From Mytilus californianus (taxonomy: Eukaryota; Mollusca; Bivalvia; Mytilida; Mytilidae): a stretch of DNA of 64,000 nt. The stretch covers positions 44,004,426-44,068,425 of the forward strand of contig NW_026262679.1 in assembly GCF_021869535.1 (NCBI RefSeq). The letters are read 5' to 3'. Position numbers and translations under genes: made by a program. The notes below the pieces were generated by a model. It saw nothing but the letters and a program-made list of their open reading frames with translations, was not told the origin of the DNA and ran no database searches. Shown piece by piece: positions 27,401 through 42,400 of this stretch. The stretch's first letter is position 1. Each line of letters starts with the position of its first letter.

Positions 27401-30400
27401 AAACATATTCCCTAATTTGCAAATCATATAAGAATTATCATGATATAGTCATTTACAGTAGAAGCATCTGTTTCAAATGTTCTGCTGAATTTTCATATTG
27501 ATTCAGAAAGTCTTGAATGAACCAAGATCAAATTTTAAAGAAATATTTACTGCTCGATAGTGATTATCGAACTTCGACCTTATTTTCATTTTTTTCCACT
27601 AATTCTGTTATGTTCTCCCCTTTAAACATTTTGAAATCTATTTACCCTACTTTTTTCAAATATACCAAGAACTCAGGCTTCTGTAACTGACATATTTGCC
27701 TCCATGTTCTTTCTGCGATTTGTCCATTTGGTTTGATCGTCAAAGAGACATGCAGAAAAGACTTGTTAGGTTGTGAGCTAAGGGTTCAAAATCTGCCTTA
27801 ACATAATTGTTTAGTACAAAAAAAATATATTCTAATAACATTCACATGTAACAATCCCGAATGACATTTACAATTTGCTCAAGATGTTAAGCAACTATTT
27901 ATCAATTGTCACTCTCGAAACTGGATTTTATTTAATGGATGTAATTTCAGTTCTTTTTATTATTTATCAATATTTTTTTTCAGAATGATATATTTATCAA
28001 GGTTTTGGAAGAGAACCATACAATTGTAAAACTACCGATTGTCCACCGACATCCAGTTATCAAGGATCCAACTGTCTATGTTGTCAATGAAAATCTACCA
28101 GAGAAACCACATTTACCAATTGTAAGGGCACAAATGTATCCCACAACCATTCTATATTGGCAATCATACCACATCTCCTTATTTTTATATAGTTCTTAAT
28201 AATTTTGTTAACACTGAAATAATCACATAAAATTTAAGTCAGAAAATGATGACATATTTTTCATGTCATCCAAGTCAATTTATCAATGAAATGTATGCAT
28301 TGTCATTCATACAACAGAACAACTATCTTAACATTTTGTATGTGAGTAAAAAGAGTTTTATTTAAATACTGCATGAAATTTTATATTTTACCTCAAGAAA
28401 CATTTTATTTTGTTGCTTGTTTTTTTATTTTTTTTTTTTTTTATTTTAATTATATGAATAAAACAAAAAGAATATACTTAAAAACTACTCACACTTTCAC
28501 TCACTTCTTATTAAACACATTGTCATATTACCATGAGTATGCCTGAATGTCAATATATAAAGCAAATACAACTAAAATTTGCTAGCTACCTATAGCTCGC
28601 ATAAAGTATGTGTATAATAAAAACTATAAATAATTATCGCTTTTATAAATTTTCCATGTTCTATATTTTATAGGATCATTTCTGGGATGGGAAGTTTGCA
28701 GATCATCTTTACTCTGGTAGAAAATACAGGGTACCAGTTTTACCTGATGGACTGTTACCTAGTGTTACAAGGTAGGTAACCACTAACATGATATCCATTT
28801 AACGTAAATTTCTACTTTTATAAACTTAGGTTGTTTGTTTACCATCTTATTAAAGATTACCTTATATCTCTTTTTATTTTTATACCCTTTTTATTAATTG
28901 TCAAAGGGTTCTTTTTACATTTAATCTTAATTTATCTTACTGTTTTTTGTCCATTAAGAATTTAAGAACATAACATATTGAAGTGTGGTGAAATACATAT
29001 TATTTTCTTCATTTACAAATGAATTACATTCCTCTCTCAAAATTTGTGTAATTCTTTCTAATGATCTAAACTGATTGTTTTCTGCTACTTTACAATCCAA
29101 GATGGCAGAAGACACCTGATTGACTTTTTTTTAAAAAGAGCCTGGAATTCTTTTTATTTTCAGCCATTTTGTGAAAGTTGCCAAAATATGCCTGATATGG
29201 AAAGATGGTATTATCATGCAGCAAGGTCCACTAACTTATATGTTGGAAATTATTAGGAATGGTATGATATTTTATTTTTAATTTTAATTTTTTTAATTGA
29301 AAAAAGGTATAACAAATAATTCCTTAGAACAAACTCTTGTGTTATTTAAACTTTACCAGTATAAATCAAAGCTATGGAAATAAAAAAAGTAATGTGGAAT
29401 TTGTTATGAATAAATAAAATGATGAACAATGCACCAAAGAATATATACAGGATACAGTGCATTGGAATGTACCACATTTAATGTATAGTGAAAAAATATA
29501 AAAGAAAGATTTTATGATTTGAACTTATAAGATGTGTACCACAATAACTACTTATATTTCATGGATGTCAAAATTTGATTTATATTAACATAGTTTTGGT
29601 TTCAATTTTTAGCCATTATTAAAACTTGATTCCTTTTTCTTTTCATGACAAGGTGACTACCCAGGAGTGCTGATAGAAGGCAAACTTCATTCCAGAACTA
29701 AGCCAGGTGATGAAACATATCTTGAAGCAGACAGGATGGTCTGGAAGGGTCTAAGGGGCATAACCACTGTGTTTGAAAGTGTATTGATGAATGATAATAT
29801 CTATTTCACAGTAAGATCATATTTCAATTACGTTTCACTTATAAGAAAATTTACATGAGATATTATAAGTTATATGGTTTGCTCTGACCCCATATGGATC
29901 CATAGAGAATTAGTAAAATCCAGAGGGGGTTAGGTGGAAGGCCAAATCCCCTATGTATTTTACTAAACCTCTATGGATTTATAGGGGGTGAGTTGTGAAC
30001 CATATAACGAATTTATCGCACACAGGACTTTTCCTGCTAGGTTATGTATAAAAATAAGTATTGAAATTCAATAACATTACTAGATAACATCAATATTAAT
30101 AGTAGACAGGACATCATAATACCCCTATGAAATCTGCTGACCCCTACAGATCCATAAGGGGTCACCAGGTGATTGCGTTGAACCAATCACAATGTCACTA
30201 ATTTACCCAAGGTGCAATAACATATCATACAGCTAGCTTGCCTCAGTCTAGTTTTGTTTGATTTTTTTTTATATACTGTCAAAAACTGTGAATTGTTTGA
30301 TCTTTTCTCTAATTCTTGAAAAAAATCAAGTTATTTCATTTGACAGAACTACTAATTTCTTCTAATATGTCATATCAGAGTCAGAGTGAAAAAACTAATT

Positions 30401-33400
30401 AGGATCCCACAGATTAATTATTGGAAGGCATATATAATTAGCTTGTCCATGCATCAGTCAATATCAGTGTGTCTAATCTCTGCTTACAGTTTTTGTATTT
30501 TCATATTATGCTACATTCCACAGAAACTGCATGTAATTCGTGTATATACAAACTGTATTTAGAGTTTTGATATACCGTAATCTTTAAATGGGCTGCAATT
30601 TCTGCATATTATGAAATTATCTGTTTAGTTACGTTCAAAAGTTGTAAAAGGATACTATGGAATCATTTATGTTTGTTGATTGTAGATTAGTTGTGTTTTT
30701 TTTCGAAACTTAATTTGCCTAGTTTTGACTACTTTTGTATGCCAAACCTAAAAAATGAACATATTTTTTCCTGGTTCACCTATACCCAAAGAATCCACAA
30801 AAAATAATTTCACATGGATTATAATGAATCAACAGCAGTTTTGATTTTGTATAGGAAAGAGACTACTAAGACTGTTTTCTTTAATAATTAGTGCAATAAT
30901 AGTCTAGCAAATCCTGAAGTTTTGACTGTTTTTGTATTGCATTACCCAAACTATTACTCTGTTTACATTACACAATAAACATATGTGAAAGATAAAGTTT
31001 TAAAACTTTTCAAGATGCAAATTATATTCTATATCAATTTTAGGGAGAATATTTTTACTATGATGAGAAGAGTAAATTTGACAGAACAGATGCATTAGAA
31101 TGGTTTGCTGGAGTCAGAGAAAGACCATGTAAGTTGTAATGTATTATAATCCCGTATGAATAAAATAAAATACAAATAATGGGTATATATACATATCAGA
31201 GAGAAAATCATTGATGATACTAAGAAAAGGAAAATCACACAGCCCTAAAGATAGGCCTTCATTCAATAGAACAGTATGGGACTAATCTGTCATGCATGTG
31301 CTGCACATTTACAGATGGTTTATTCCTGGTGTGCATTCTAAAAAAGAAATCATGCCCAATTGATAAATTATAAAAAATCATATCACTAGTTCAAGAAGCT
31401 AAATTTCAAGTTATAAAAACAATTTGACATATCTGAAAAAATATTGATGCATAGAGAAATACATTCTATAAATGAAAATTGATTTATTTCAGATATGTGT
31501 GACAGTGTCCAGAAACTGGTACCCAATCATGCAACACTGGAAATTGAACAAGGAACAAGATGTTATCAGTGTGACAATTGTGTGACCAAAAATTTGGAAT
31601 GTGAACACAATCTGTCTACTTACAGATACAGAAAGTAAGTTGTTCCTCAGGTATATATTTGCTGGATTATTTCCTGAAAAATGTAGAGGCAAATATATTT
31701 TATAAAATGGTAATAGATCCATATTTAAGTAAATAAATCAGACATAATTCGATTCTTTATTCGTTTCACTCTGAGAATATGTATTTTTATTCACATTCCT
31801 ACCCCCTGTATCACAAACGTTCAATTTAAAGGTAATGAAATAGAAGGTGCCTTGTTCATCAGCTTCTTGTTAAACAAAAACTTATTGGTACATAATTTTA
31901 CATAAAATGGTCTCAAAACTACAATTCAGGGCATTCTGAAACTTGGAATTAAGCGTCCTGTCAGCATGCAATAGAATGTGATACACTTTCACATCCATTG
32001 TTCATCAACTAATTGTTTTCTGAATACTTCTAGTGGGGGTTTCATTTTATATGCTCACAGTTCAATTTGTTTTTATTTAAAAGTAAGTTGAAATTCTTGA
32101 AAAATTGTCCAGATTGCAACTACACTTTTCTTCACATTAAAATTGAGAATGGAAATGGGGAATGTGTCAAAGAGACAACAACTCGACCAAAGAGCAGAAA
32201 ACAGCAGAAGGCCACCAATGGGTCTTCAACACAGCGAGAAAATCCCACACCTGGAGGCGGGCTTCAGCTGGCCCCTAAACAAAAATGTGTACTAGTTCAG
32301 TGAAAATGGACGTCATACTAAACTCCAAAACATATAAATGAACTAAAATTAAAAATCATACAAGACTAACAAAGGCCAGAGGTTTCCCTAATGATACATT
32401 CAATACACCAGATAACTATGTAAACACGATTGTTTTTTATTTTTTAGTGAGTGTGGTTGTAAAGAATATGCTCCATTGTGTAAAACTTGTGGAATGTGCT
32501 CTACCTGTGTCAATGCTATTGGTGTAAGTATGTTATTGAAGCTTGAGAATAGTGTTCTAATGTTCAATACACACAGTGTGTGTGTTACTCATACAAAATG
32601 CTTTGTTGACTAAACTTGAAAGTCAGTCTATTTTTAGATGGCAATAAACGTCTAACATATATATAATTACATTTGCATTTGGTAAATTTTTCTGTTGTTG
32701 TTATTTTGTATTTATTTCGGGGTATACACCCTGGATATAAAAAAGACTGTTTAAAGAGCGAAACCAGTCTATTGCATCTGGATATTCTTAGATAATCATA
32801 TATATATAACCCTGTGATGATCAACGAATGTAGCCCTCATTACAAGAAACATATATTGTAATAATATTTTTGTGGATACAGTAAAACCCTTTGGACCATA
32901 GGAAACTGACCTTATAAGAGTGACATACTTTGAATAGGTTAAAATGCATAAGTATTAGGCCATACTTAAAAATATTTTGGTTTTCCCAAACCCTATCCAA
33001 AGGTCAAGACAGTCAGTGTCAGATGTTTATTATTCTTCATGCCTATCTGATTAAAAAAAAAACTTTTTCACATCAGGACAATAATAGATTTTGAGTAGGC
33101 AGCTATTTTCTGGGTAGGTTAGGTTAGAGCTAACAAACATATTCTGTTTTGTGGCCTTACTGCAGTGGGACAAGAAGAGGGTGACCTGACAAGACAATAT
33201 TTTTCTTTTCCTTAATCAATGTTAATAGAGGTTTCCTTTATAAAAAGTTGACTATTTAAAAACCTTTGTTTTTTCACTTGATAATGCTTATGTTGATATA
33301 TTTTATAGAAAGCTGTTTCGACAGTACAGCCAAGCTTCAGAATGACGAGAGATACAAATATTGATAAATTGAACGTAACAGGAAGCATCATAAGTTATGG

Positions 33401-36400
33401 AGGCAACAACTTGGAGTATATCTTCCGAAGTGATATGTCATATGAAGCATTCAGCCATCTCAAGATTATTTTACTCAGAGGAATTTCTTACAAAATCGAG
33501 CTCACTAATATAGAGTAAATATGATTACCGTAATCGGGCTTGTATAGTTCGCATTGGTACATAGTCCGCATCCCCTTCTCCCCACGAAATTTCGGTTAAA
33601 AAAATTTTTTGTAACTGTTAGAAAAGGTCTAATGAAACTCCGGTAATTTTAGATCGTGTGTGGTCGTTTGTGGTATTTTCTTGGAAAAACCTACTTTCCA
33701 TCACCAAACAGAAGCTGAAACTGCTTGTAAATGGTTCTAAAACACTTCACGCTGGTTAAAATAAGTCTAAATCACACAAAAAAGAATTTAGAAACTTGTG
33801 TATGTTTAAACCGGAAGTTTGAAAAGCACGTGTAAAAGATGAAAAAACCCGGTGAGAGTTGAAATCCGTACATAATAGATATCACTATAATACGACTTTG
33901 AAAGGAAAACAGTTCCCTCCTTATGTAAAACAGTGTTTAATATATCTATCACATTAATGTTTGAAGGGTCTTAAGCTAATACAAAACATATTTGTCAATA
34001 GGAAACACCAAAACGGAACAAATAATATTCGATTACGTTTTGTAGTTTACACATCGTAAGCTGGTTTACGGTTGTTTTTTTTTACTTTTTTTGTACGATT
34101 TCATTCAAGCAGATACCAGTTTATATTTAGCAATGCATTGAAAAGAAACGAGAATTTTGTAATGAAGCATTTAATTTTAAAATTTATCAGTATTAATTTG
34201 ATATTGAATAAAAATAACTTATTAATATGGATTGAGTAAAATTATTGGTTTGAAAATGGATAAGAGCGCCCTCTACAATGTCAATAACAAACATGGCGGA
34301 ACGTAAACAAACCACATCGCGAAATTGAAATTTTCTCTCTTATTTCTTGCTTATTGTACTCTATAGTCAGCACCCCTGCTGTCAGAGTCAATTTTGGAGA
34401 ATAAAACCCCGGACTATACAAGCCTTTCAACGGTATTTTGGGAGACTCTCTTATTTTTATAATGTTTATTGAAATGTTTATATATATATAATTGCATACT
34501 TTTAACATAATTTCACTTTATTATTTGTGTGTTAAGTTAAGGTCTTTAATTATATTAAAAAATCTAGATCTAATATGGAATAACTGTAACTATGATGTAG
34601 CCGGGTTGAAGAGAGAAAAAATCTTCATAATATGTCTTTTACTTTTTTAAATGATGATTTTAAATTTATATCAATGACCTTAATCATTTTGTTTATTCGA
34701 ACCTTAAATAGTAATTAATAGTTGGTTCACTCTACAACCATATACCGGTACACATCTTATATTAGAAAGTCACTCTTTTTTTCAAATTTGGAATCTTTTA
34801 GAATTCTTTTTCTTGAAAATTGATTCAATAATACATTTTGGAAATATTGAAATAATTTTATTTTTTGCAGAGATGGTCACTCAGTGGAAATGATTCGTTA
34901 CCAGACTATAGAAGGTAAAATAGAGAAGATCTCCATCTCTGGTAAGGAGCAACAGGTCAAGGACACCAAGAAAGAGAGACCACTTGAATGTCATTCTGGA
35001 TACATTATAGAATTACATATTCCACGTTTTGATGTAAGTCTACATAGTTGCAGAATTCTATATTACATATGAATACACATGTCTAAATACCATGTAAAAC
35101 ACATAAATCCTCATACATACATAATTCTTAATGGCATATATATCTATATACCATGTTATCACCTATATACCATAATAAAATTGAGAATGGAAATAGGGAA
35201 TGTGTCAAAGAGACAACAACCCGACCATAGAACAGACAACAGCAGAAGGTCACCAACAGGTCTTCAATGCAGCGAGAAATTCCCGCACCCGGAGGCGTCC
35301 TTCAGCTGGCCCCTAAACAAATATATATACTAGTTCAGTGATAATGAACGCCATACTAAACTCCAAATTGTACACACGAAACTAAAATTAAAAATAATAC
35401 AAGACTAACAAAGGCTAGAGGCTCCTGACTTGGGACAGGCGCAAAAATGCGGCGGGGTTAAACATGTTTATGAGATCTCAACCCTCCCCCTATACCTCTA
35501 GCCAATGTAGAAAAGTAAACGCATAACAATACGCACATTAAAATTCAGTTCAAGAGAAGTCCGAGTCTGATGTCAGAAGATGTAACCAAAGAAAATAAAC
35601 AAAATGACAATAATACATAAATAACAACAGACTACTAGCAGTTAACTGACATGCCAGCTCCAGACTTCAATTAAACTGATTGAAAGATTATGTCTTCATC
35701 ATATGAATATCAGGTACAATCCTTCCCGTTAGGGGTTTAGTATCATACCATCATAACATATATGAGAAGAACATAACCCGTGTCATGCCAACAACTGGTT
35801 TTTAAATAAATGTGTTTAGTGCCGATGCAAAGACCCTATAAGTGAATCAATATTAACGCCAAAATATGCAATCTTTAATGACCTGACAACAGTATCGTAA
35901 CTATATCCCTTCTTAATAAGTCTATTTAAAGGTTTTGTTAGTTTCAGAGGTGAATACTGACATTTTTGTGCTTTATAAAGAATATTTCAATAAAAAATTG
36001 GATGTGAAATACCTGAACGTATAAGAAGTCTGCATGTTGAGCTATATTTACGAATGATGTCCTTATACCGATGATAAAATTTAGTAAATGTTTTGACTAG
36101 TTTGTGATATCGAAAACCCTGGTGTAATAATTTTTCAGTAATACATAAATTTCTCTCGTTAAAATCTAAAACATTGTTACATACACGAGCGAATCGTACA
36201 AGTTGAGATATATAAACACCGTAAGATGGTGACAAGGGAACGTCACCATCTAAAAATGGATAATTAACGATAGGAAATGAAAAATCATCTCTTTTATCAT
36301 ATATTTTAGTATTAAGCTTTCCTTTAATGATATAGATATCAAGATCGAGGAAAGGGCAGTGGTCATTGTTAGTATTAGCTTTATTTAAAGTAAGTTCAAC

Positions 36401-39400
36401 AGGATAAATTTCTTTAGTATACATACTGAAGTCGTCATTATTGAGAGCCAAAATATCATCCAAATATCTAAAAGTATTATTAAATTTGTGTATCAGATGT
36501 TGTTTCGATGGGTCTTTACTGATTTTTGTCATAAATTGTAACTCATAGCAATACAAAAAAAGGTCCGCAATAAGTGGTGCACAGTTAGTCCCCATTGGAA
36601 TTCCGATAACCTGACGATATACGGAATCTCCAAAGCGAACAAAAATGTTATCTAGTAAAAATTCAAGGGCATATATAGTATCAAAGCATGTCCAATTGAC
36701 ATAGTTTTTTTGTTTATTGCTACTAAGAAATGACCTAAAAGAGTTTGAACATATATATTCACATTCTGACTTTTTAAATGCCCATTTAATTAGGTGTGTG
36801 AATTTTTTCTTAATGAGAATGTGAGGCAATGTGGTATATAGGGTAGAAAAATCAAAACTTTGAACAGATTCAAAATCACCAATATATGCATGCAATTTAT
36901 CAAGTACTTCCAACAAGTTCTTGACACTCCAAAAGTAATTAATTCCACTATTTTCGAAGGCCTTGTTGATCATTTATCTATTAAACTGTGCGGTTGTTAA
37001 ACATCCTTGGCTTTCAATTAGTTGGCTTTGAGTGTTCCTGATGAAGGTAAATCCTGAAAAGCGCTTCAGACGCATGAAATTTATAATTATCATCAGGAAA
37101 TTTCTGCATTGCCTAAGTCTTTATGCATATAGAATTCTATATAAATGTACTTGTACCATGTTATAACACAAGTCTACATACAGAATTCTATATATCATGT
37201 TTTCACACATTGCAAACAGAATTTTATAAACAGTTACTATTACATGTTATCATATGTCTGACTTCTGTGAGTATTAATGAACACAGATGCGTAAAATGAT
37301 TTCTGTTACAAAGGCATTTAACTAACATATTGGCAGATATATGTAGGAGAGCCGAAAGATGCCAAAGGGACATTCAAACTCAGAAGTCGAAAATAAACTG
37401 ACAACGCCATTGCTGAAAAAGAAAAAGACCAACAGACAAACAATAGTACATTGTACACAAAACACAACATAGAAAACAAAAGATTTAGCAACACGAACCC
37501 CACCAAAAACTGGGGGTGATCTAAGGTGCTTCAGAAGGGTAGAAGCTTCTTAACATAAAAAAATATTGGTCTTAATTATAACCCCTGTTTTCTAAAGTTT
37601 CTTTTCTATACATGTGTTTTGTGCATGAATAAATCACAGTGAAATTAACACATATATTGTTTACATGGATTATGAAAGTAGTTTTGGCAACATGGTTTAT
37701 CGAAATGTAAACCAAGGACAAAAATTCTAATAGGCCAATCACATTCAAGAACCATAGATAGGTAAATCATATAAGAAATATACCTTATTGTCAATAAATT
37801 AGTATTGCCTACTTTTTAAACTGTTTTCTTTTTTTATTAGCTGTTTGAAATCCATCAGAATGGGCGAGTTATATACTCCTGGGAACTACAAGGACCATTT
37901 ATACAAGTAGCTGTGACAGCCAATGATCCAGGGAATATAATGATCTCTTCAAATCATTATGTTGTATGTACACATAACATATAGATTTATATAGAACCTT
38001 GTTGATCATTTATCTATTAAACTGTGCGGTTGTTAAACATCCTTGGCTTTCAATTAGTTGGCTTTGAGTGTTCCTGATGAAGGTAAATCCTGAAAAGCGC
38101 TTCAGACGCATGAAATTTATAATTATCATCAGGAAATTTCTGCATTGCCTAATTTTTGCTATATTTGCAAATGCATTTTTACCACAAATTTTACCTAAAC
38201 AAACATTTCACTGTCTATTTATTGTACAAGTCTGTACAGGGTGAAAGTTGAGCAAATTGAATTTGAAATGCCCTTCTAAGGCCTAAACTCTGAAGAAAAA
38301 CCTTACATAAAAATAATACAATATAGATATCATTTGATGTTAGAAATTTGATGATTCCCCAAATTTAGTTGACTACAATTGTTGGGAATCTTCATCATTA
38401 TATTTTTTTAGAATTTGAAAATAATGCAATCTTCCACAGCACATTTCAAATATCATTTTGGTATGTAAATTTGATATTGAAAACAAATTTGAACTCTCAA
38501 AATATCACAAATACAAGTAACAAAATTTTTAACATCACAACATTTTTGTTTTCTCTGTAGAAATACACTGAAATAAAGATATTTAATGCACATTTTTTTC
38601 ATTTTAATCGTGTCCTCAAAAGTTTGCTGCATAAATCAGCTTTATAGAAAAATGAAATGTATGTACCCATTGGTGGCCTTCAGCTGTTGTCTGCTCTTTG
38701 GTCGGGTTGTTGTCTCTTTGACATATTCCCAATTTCCATTCTCAATTTTATACTGTATGACTGCATTTTTGTTTAAGGGACTGCAATTTTCATTATTTAA
38801 AAAAAAACTCAAATTGTAATTTCTAACTAAATGCTTGCATTTTTTTTAATTGATCACACAATTGCCAAGTCTGAAATAGATTCAAAACTTTGCAAATAAC
38901 AAATTATGATCCACCTAGAAAATTTATATCAACTTATAAAAATTTAACTTTTACTTACTAATAGCTACAGAATCCTAAAACCACTGAATTATATTTTACT
39001 ATAAAGACAAATAATTTATTTTGTTCTTAAAATCTTTGAATAAAATAACTTTGTAATGCGATTTGATAAATTATGGTTCAAATTGTTGTGAAAGGCATTT
39101 TAAAGACTAAAAAAAATGTCTAATTACAAAAAAACAACAAAAAACTGAGTAGATGAAGTTCTTAGTTTTAAATTCATTGCATACTCAATTGACAATGTAT
39201 GTTTCTATAGACAATATGTAAATTTTTATGGTTAACAAACTTTTTGATTCACAGGATTTTCAAGATAGATCAACTCAAACAGAAACAAGTTGCTGTGAAA
39301 TGAGCCTTCCATCATGTAAGTTTTATTTATCTTTTTATCCTGTTGCTCTACAGAAGTGGTGTTTTTCATTGAAAATCAGAACTGCGTTAAAACTGGATAC

Positions 39401-42400
39401 AGTCTCAGTCATTTGCTAAATGTTCAATTGACATTCAATTCCCAGTGATATGAAAGTGATCTGTAGTTTGCCATTGAAGTCACAAAGCAAGACAAAGATA
39501 ATAATTTACCTCACTAGGAAATAAAATTTCACTTAATTTTTGATAAAAGTAAATGCCTTATTTTGTTACGTCTGAGTGTAGATTTCTTCTTTCTTCATTT
39601 TCACAACATGCATAGCATAGTTTATTAATCTTCAATTAATTGTGATATTCAGCAATCAGCATTAAATCATCTAGTCCAATGGGATAATAATTGACAGGGA
39701 GGATTCTTTATAAATGTTTGATTTATGAAGGAACAAAAGTTTATGAAACATTTTTAAATTCTAAGATACATTCAAAAAGATCAGTCATAAGATTTAAGTT
39801 TGTGAAACAGAAATGTGAATCATAAATTTAATGACACAGTGAATGTAATATTTTTTTCCCCTTATGTACCAGTCAGTTGTATTTTTGGAACTTTGGAAAT
39901 ATTTTGCCTTTGGGTGGTCTTTCCAATGGATTGGTAAATAAAGTGTTTAAAAGTTCTGCCATAACATGTCGAGATGATGTGTACCTTCTAAGTTACATTT
40001 CTTCTTGTTGATCCCATTTGATTCATTTCTATCTAAATGCCTTTTGTTTACTTGGTTCTGATTTAAATAGGCATGACATATTTGGAGATTGACAATAAGG
40101 GAATAACAATAAATTTTAAAAACCTTAATGGAAAACTGTGCTTGTATACATATTTATATATTTTACTTATATTAAAGGACATTTTTTATCAATTCCAGGT
40201 GTGGAGAGGAAGTTAACATTAGAATTTCTGAGAGCTAGTAATTTTATGTTTGCAGAAGCTAAGGATTTTTCTGGTAAATATTAAATATACTTCAAAAATT
40301 CATCTTTTACAGAAACTGCATGTTTGGGTATTACATAGATGTAGCATGTGTTTTATTAAAATAATGTGACTCAATTTAAAATTAAATTAATTTTCCATAT
40401 TTTATTTTATGTTCATTTATTAGATCAAAGTTCAAAGAAGCGTGAAAGTATTTATATTATGAGATAGTAAATTTAGATTTAAATATTATATGTCAAGCCT
40501 GACAATAGCAACAATTTTGGTGAAATCCTATCGAAAGATTTTGCACAATTTATAAAATAAGCATGCGCATCAATTCATATTTGTTTTAAATCTTATAACA
40601 ATTTGGTAAACTTTAAATCATTTGAGTAAATTTAACCATTTACCGGGCTGAACTAGAGTCAGCTAACCTCATACTATAAATTCAGAAATTATTGTAAGGT
40701 TTTTATTAATGAGAATAATGCAACTCTTTGAGTTATGATATCTGATACTTATGTGTGTATGTACCTTTTCCTAAAAATGCAAAAATTAAACTTGCGTTTT
40801 CGTTCGTTCTTCAAATATCACAATAATAAAAATATTTTCTAAATTTACTGTATTTCATTCAAATATTTTTGACAGGTTGTTTAGGCTGTATTTTACCAGA
40901 AGGAATGACTGAAATAGATCTGACAAACCCTTCTCATCAGATCCTGAACAACAATAGGCTTCTCATGCCTTTATGTATGACAAAAAGTAAGTTTGGAAAT
41001 AAACTACAGACAGTAAAGTGTCAAAAATATGCAACTTTTTATTAGATCAAAGTTTACATGATTTAATCAATTTCATGATTGGATTACAATGAATCATGAT
41101 TAATAAACAAAGATGTTTGACAATATGCACAAGCCCATGTCACGAGACTGTTTTGACAATGGACTTGACTCCTGCCTAACCTAGAAACTAATTACTCTGT
41201 GGTGCCATTACCCTGACGTTTCTCAATTTCAGCAGTAAATTGTTAAAAGAAAATTAATTATATGAAAAATACTATGCTATCCCCTGAAACTGAGCCTTCT
41301 ACATTCTTTCATCATTATCATCTTCAGCAATAAGCCATTTAGTGGATTGAGTTGATAATTGGCAGGAAGGATTCCATTTAGCAGATTTATAACTCCTACT
41401 TTGCTTTAAGTTCTTTCCTTTTATAATCTATTTCTAGCTAAGGAAAACATATAAAGCATAAGTTTATAAAATATTTATCGATTTTTAAACTCGATCAACT
41501 TGTTGATTCTTTGAAGTACAAAATTTCATAATATGACTTTAGTGAATTAAGCATTTGGTGACATCTACATTATTGAAACTATTAAAATATTTCACTGTTT
41601 GCACCACCAAGAATTAAAGTTTTGGAGGTATACCAAAATATCCAAATAATGCACTTTTTTCTTAAAGAAAATCTGAGGAAATCTGAAGTGGTATTTACAA
41701 AATTTGGCAAAAACAGGATTTGATTGGTTATGCTATTACTGTAAATTCAGAAATTATTGCGTGCATTTATTATTGCGATTTTTGAAGAATGGACTGAAAT
41801 GCGAGATTAATTAATGCGATTTCAGGAAAATCTGCATACAGTTATATGTATCAGATATCAGAATGCAAGTTTTTATTATTGCGATACTTATTTAGTCGCA
41901 TTATTCGCATTAATAAAAACCTCGCAATAATTTCTGAATTTACAGTATATTGAAAAAAGCAAGAGGAGCTAATGTGTCAAAATCCTTTAAGAAATATTAC
42001 AGATTTAATTCAATTTGCAAGGATATAGTTATGTATTTAACAAAATTGTAAAAAGAAAAGAGGGGGTTCCAGGTTTAAAATTTTCTTATTATACTTTTCC
42101 AAAAAACCTAGAAGAGCTAACAATAATGTAAACAGATAGCTACCTTGACCAAGAAGAACCCTTCAGACGATGTTTTCTTTTTACCACAGATAGATTTGCA
42201 GATGAATGGTACCTGCAGAAGATGGTACACATGGTTAACAGTCCAGGATTTCCGGTATCACAAGATGACAAGAATATGACAATAATAGGAATGGCATGTA
42301 ATGGCTTGTTAGCTCATTACCCCTATGTTAGTATAAACTATTGTCAAGGAACACATTTCTGCATCATTTTAACTGCATACAATGATCTATTCATTACTCC

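Noticed and set aside
32067-32303. Frames such as the one with 'KETTTRPKSRKQQKA' here and at 53,706-53,936
   Set aside because: Both are the same reading through family B interspersed repeats, so a repeat artefact rather than a gene family.
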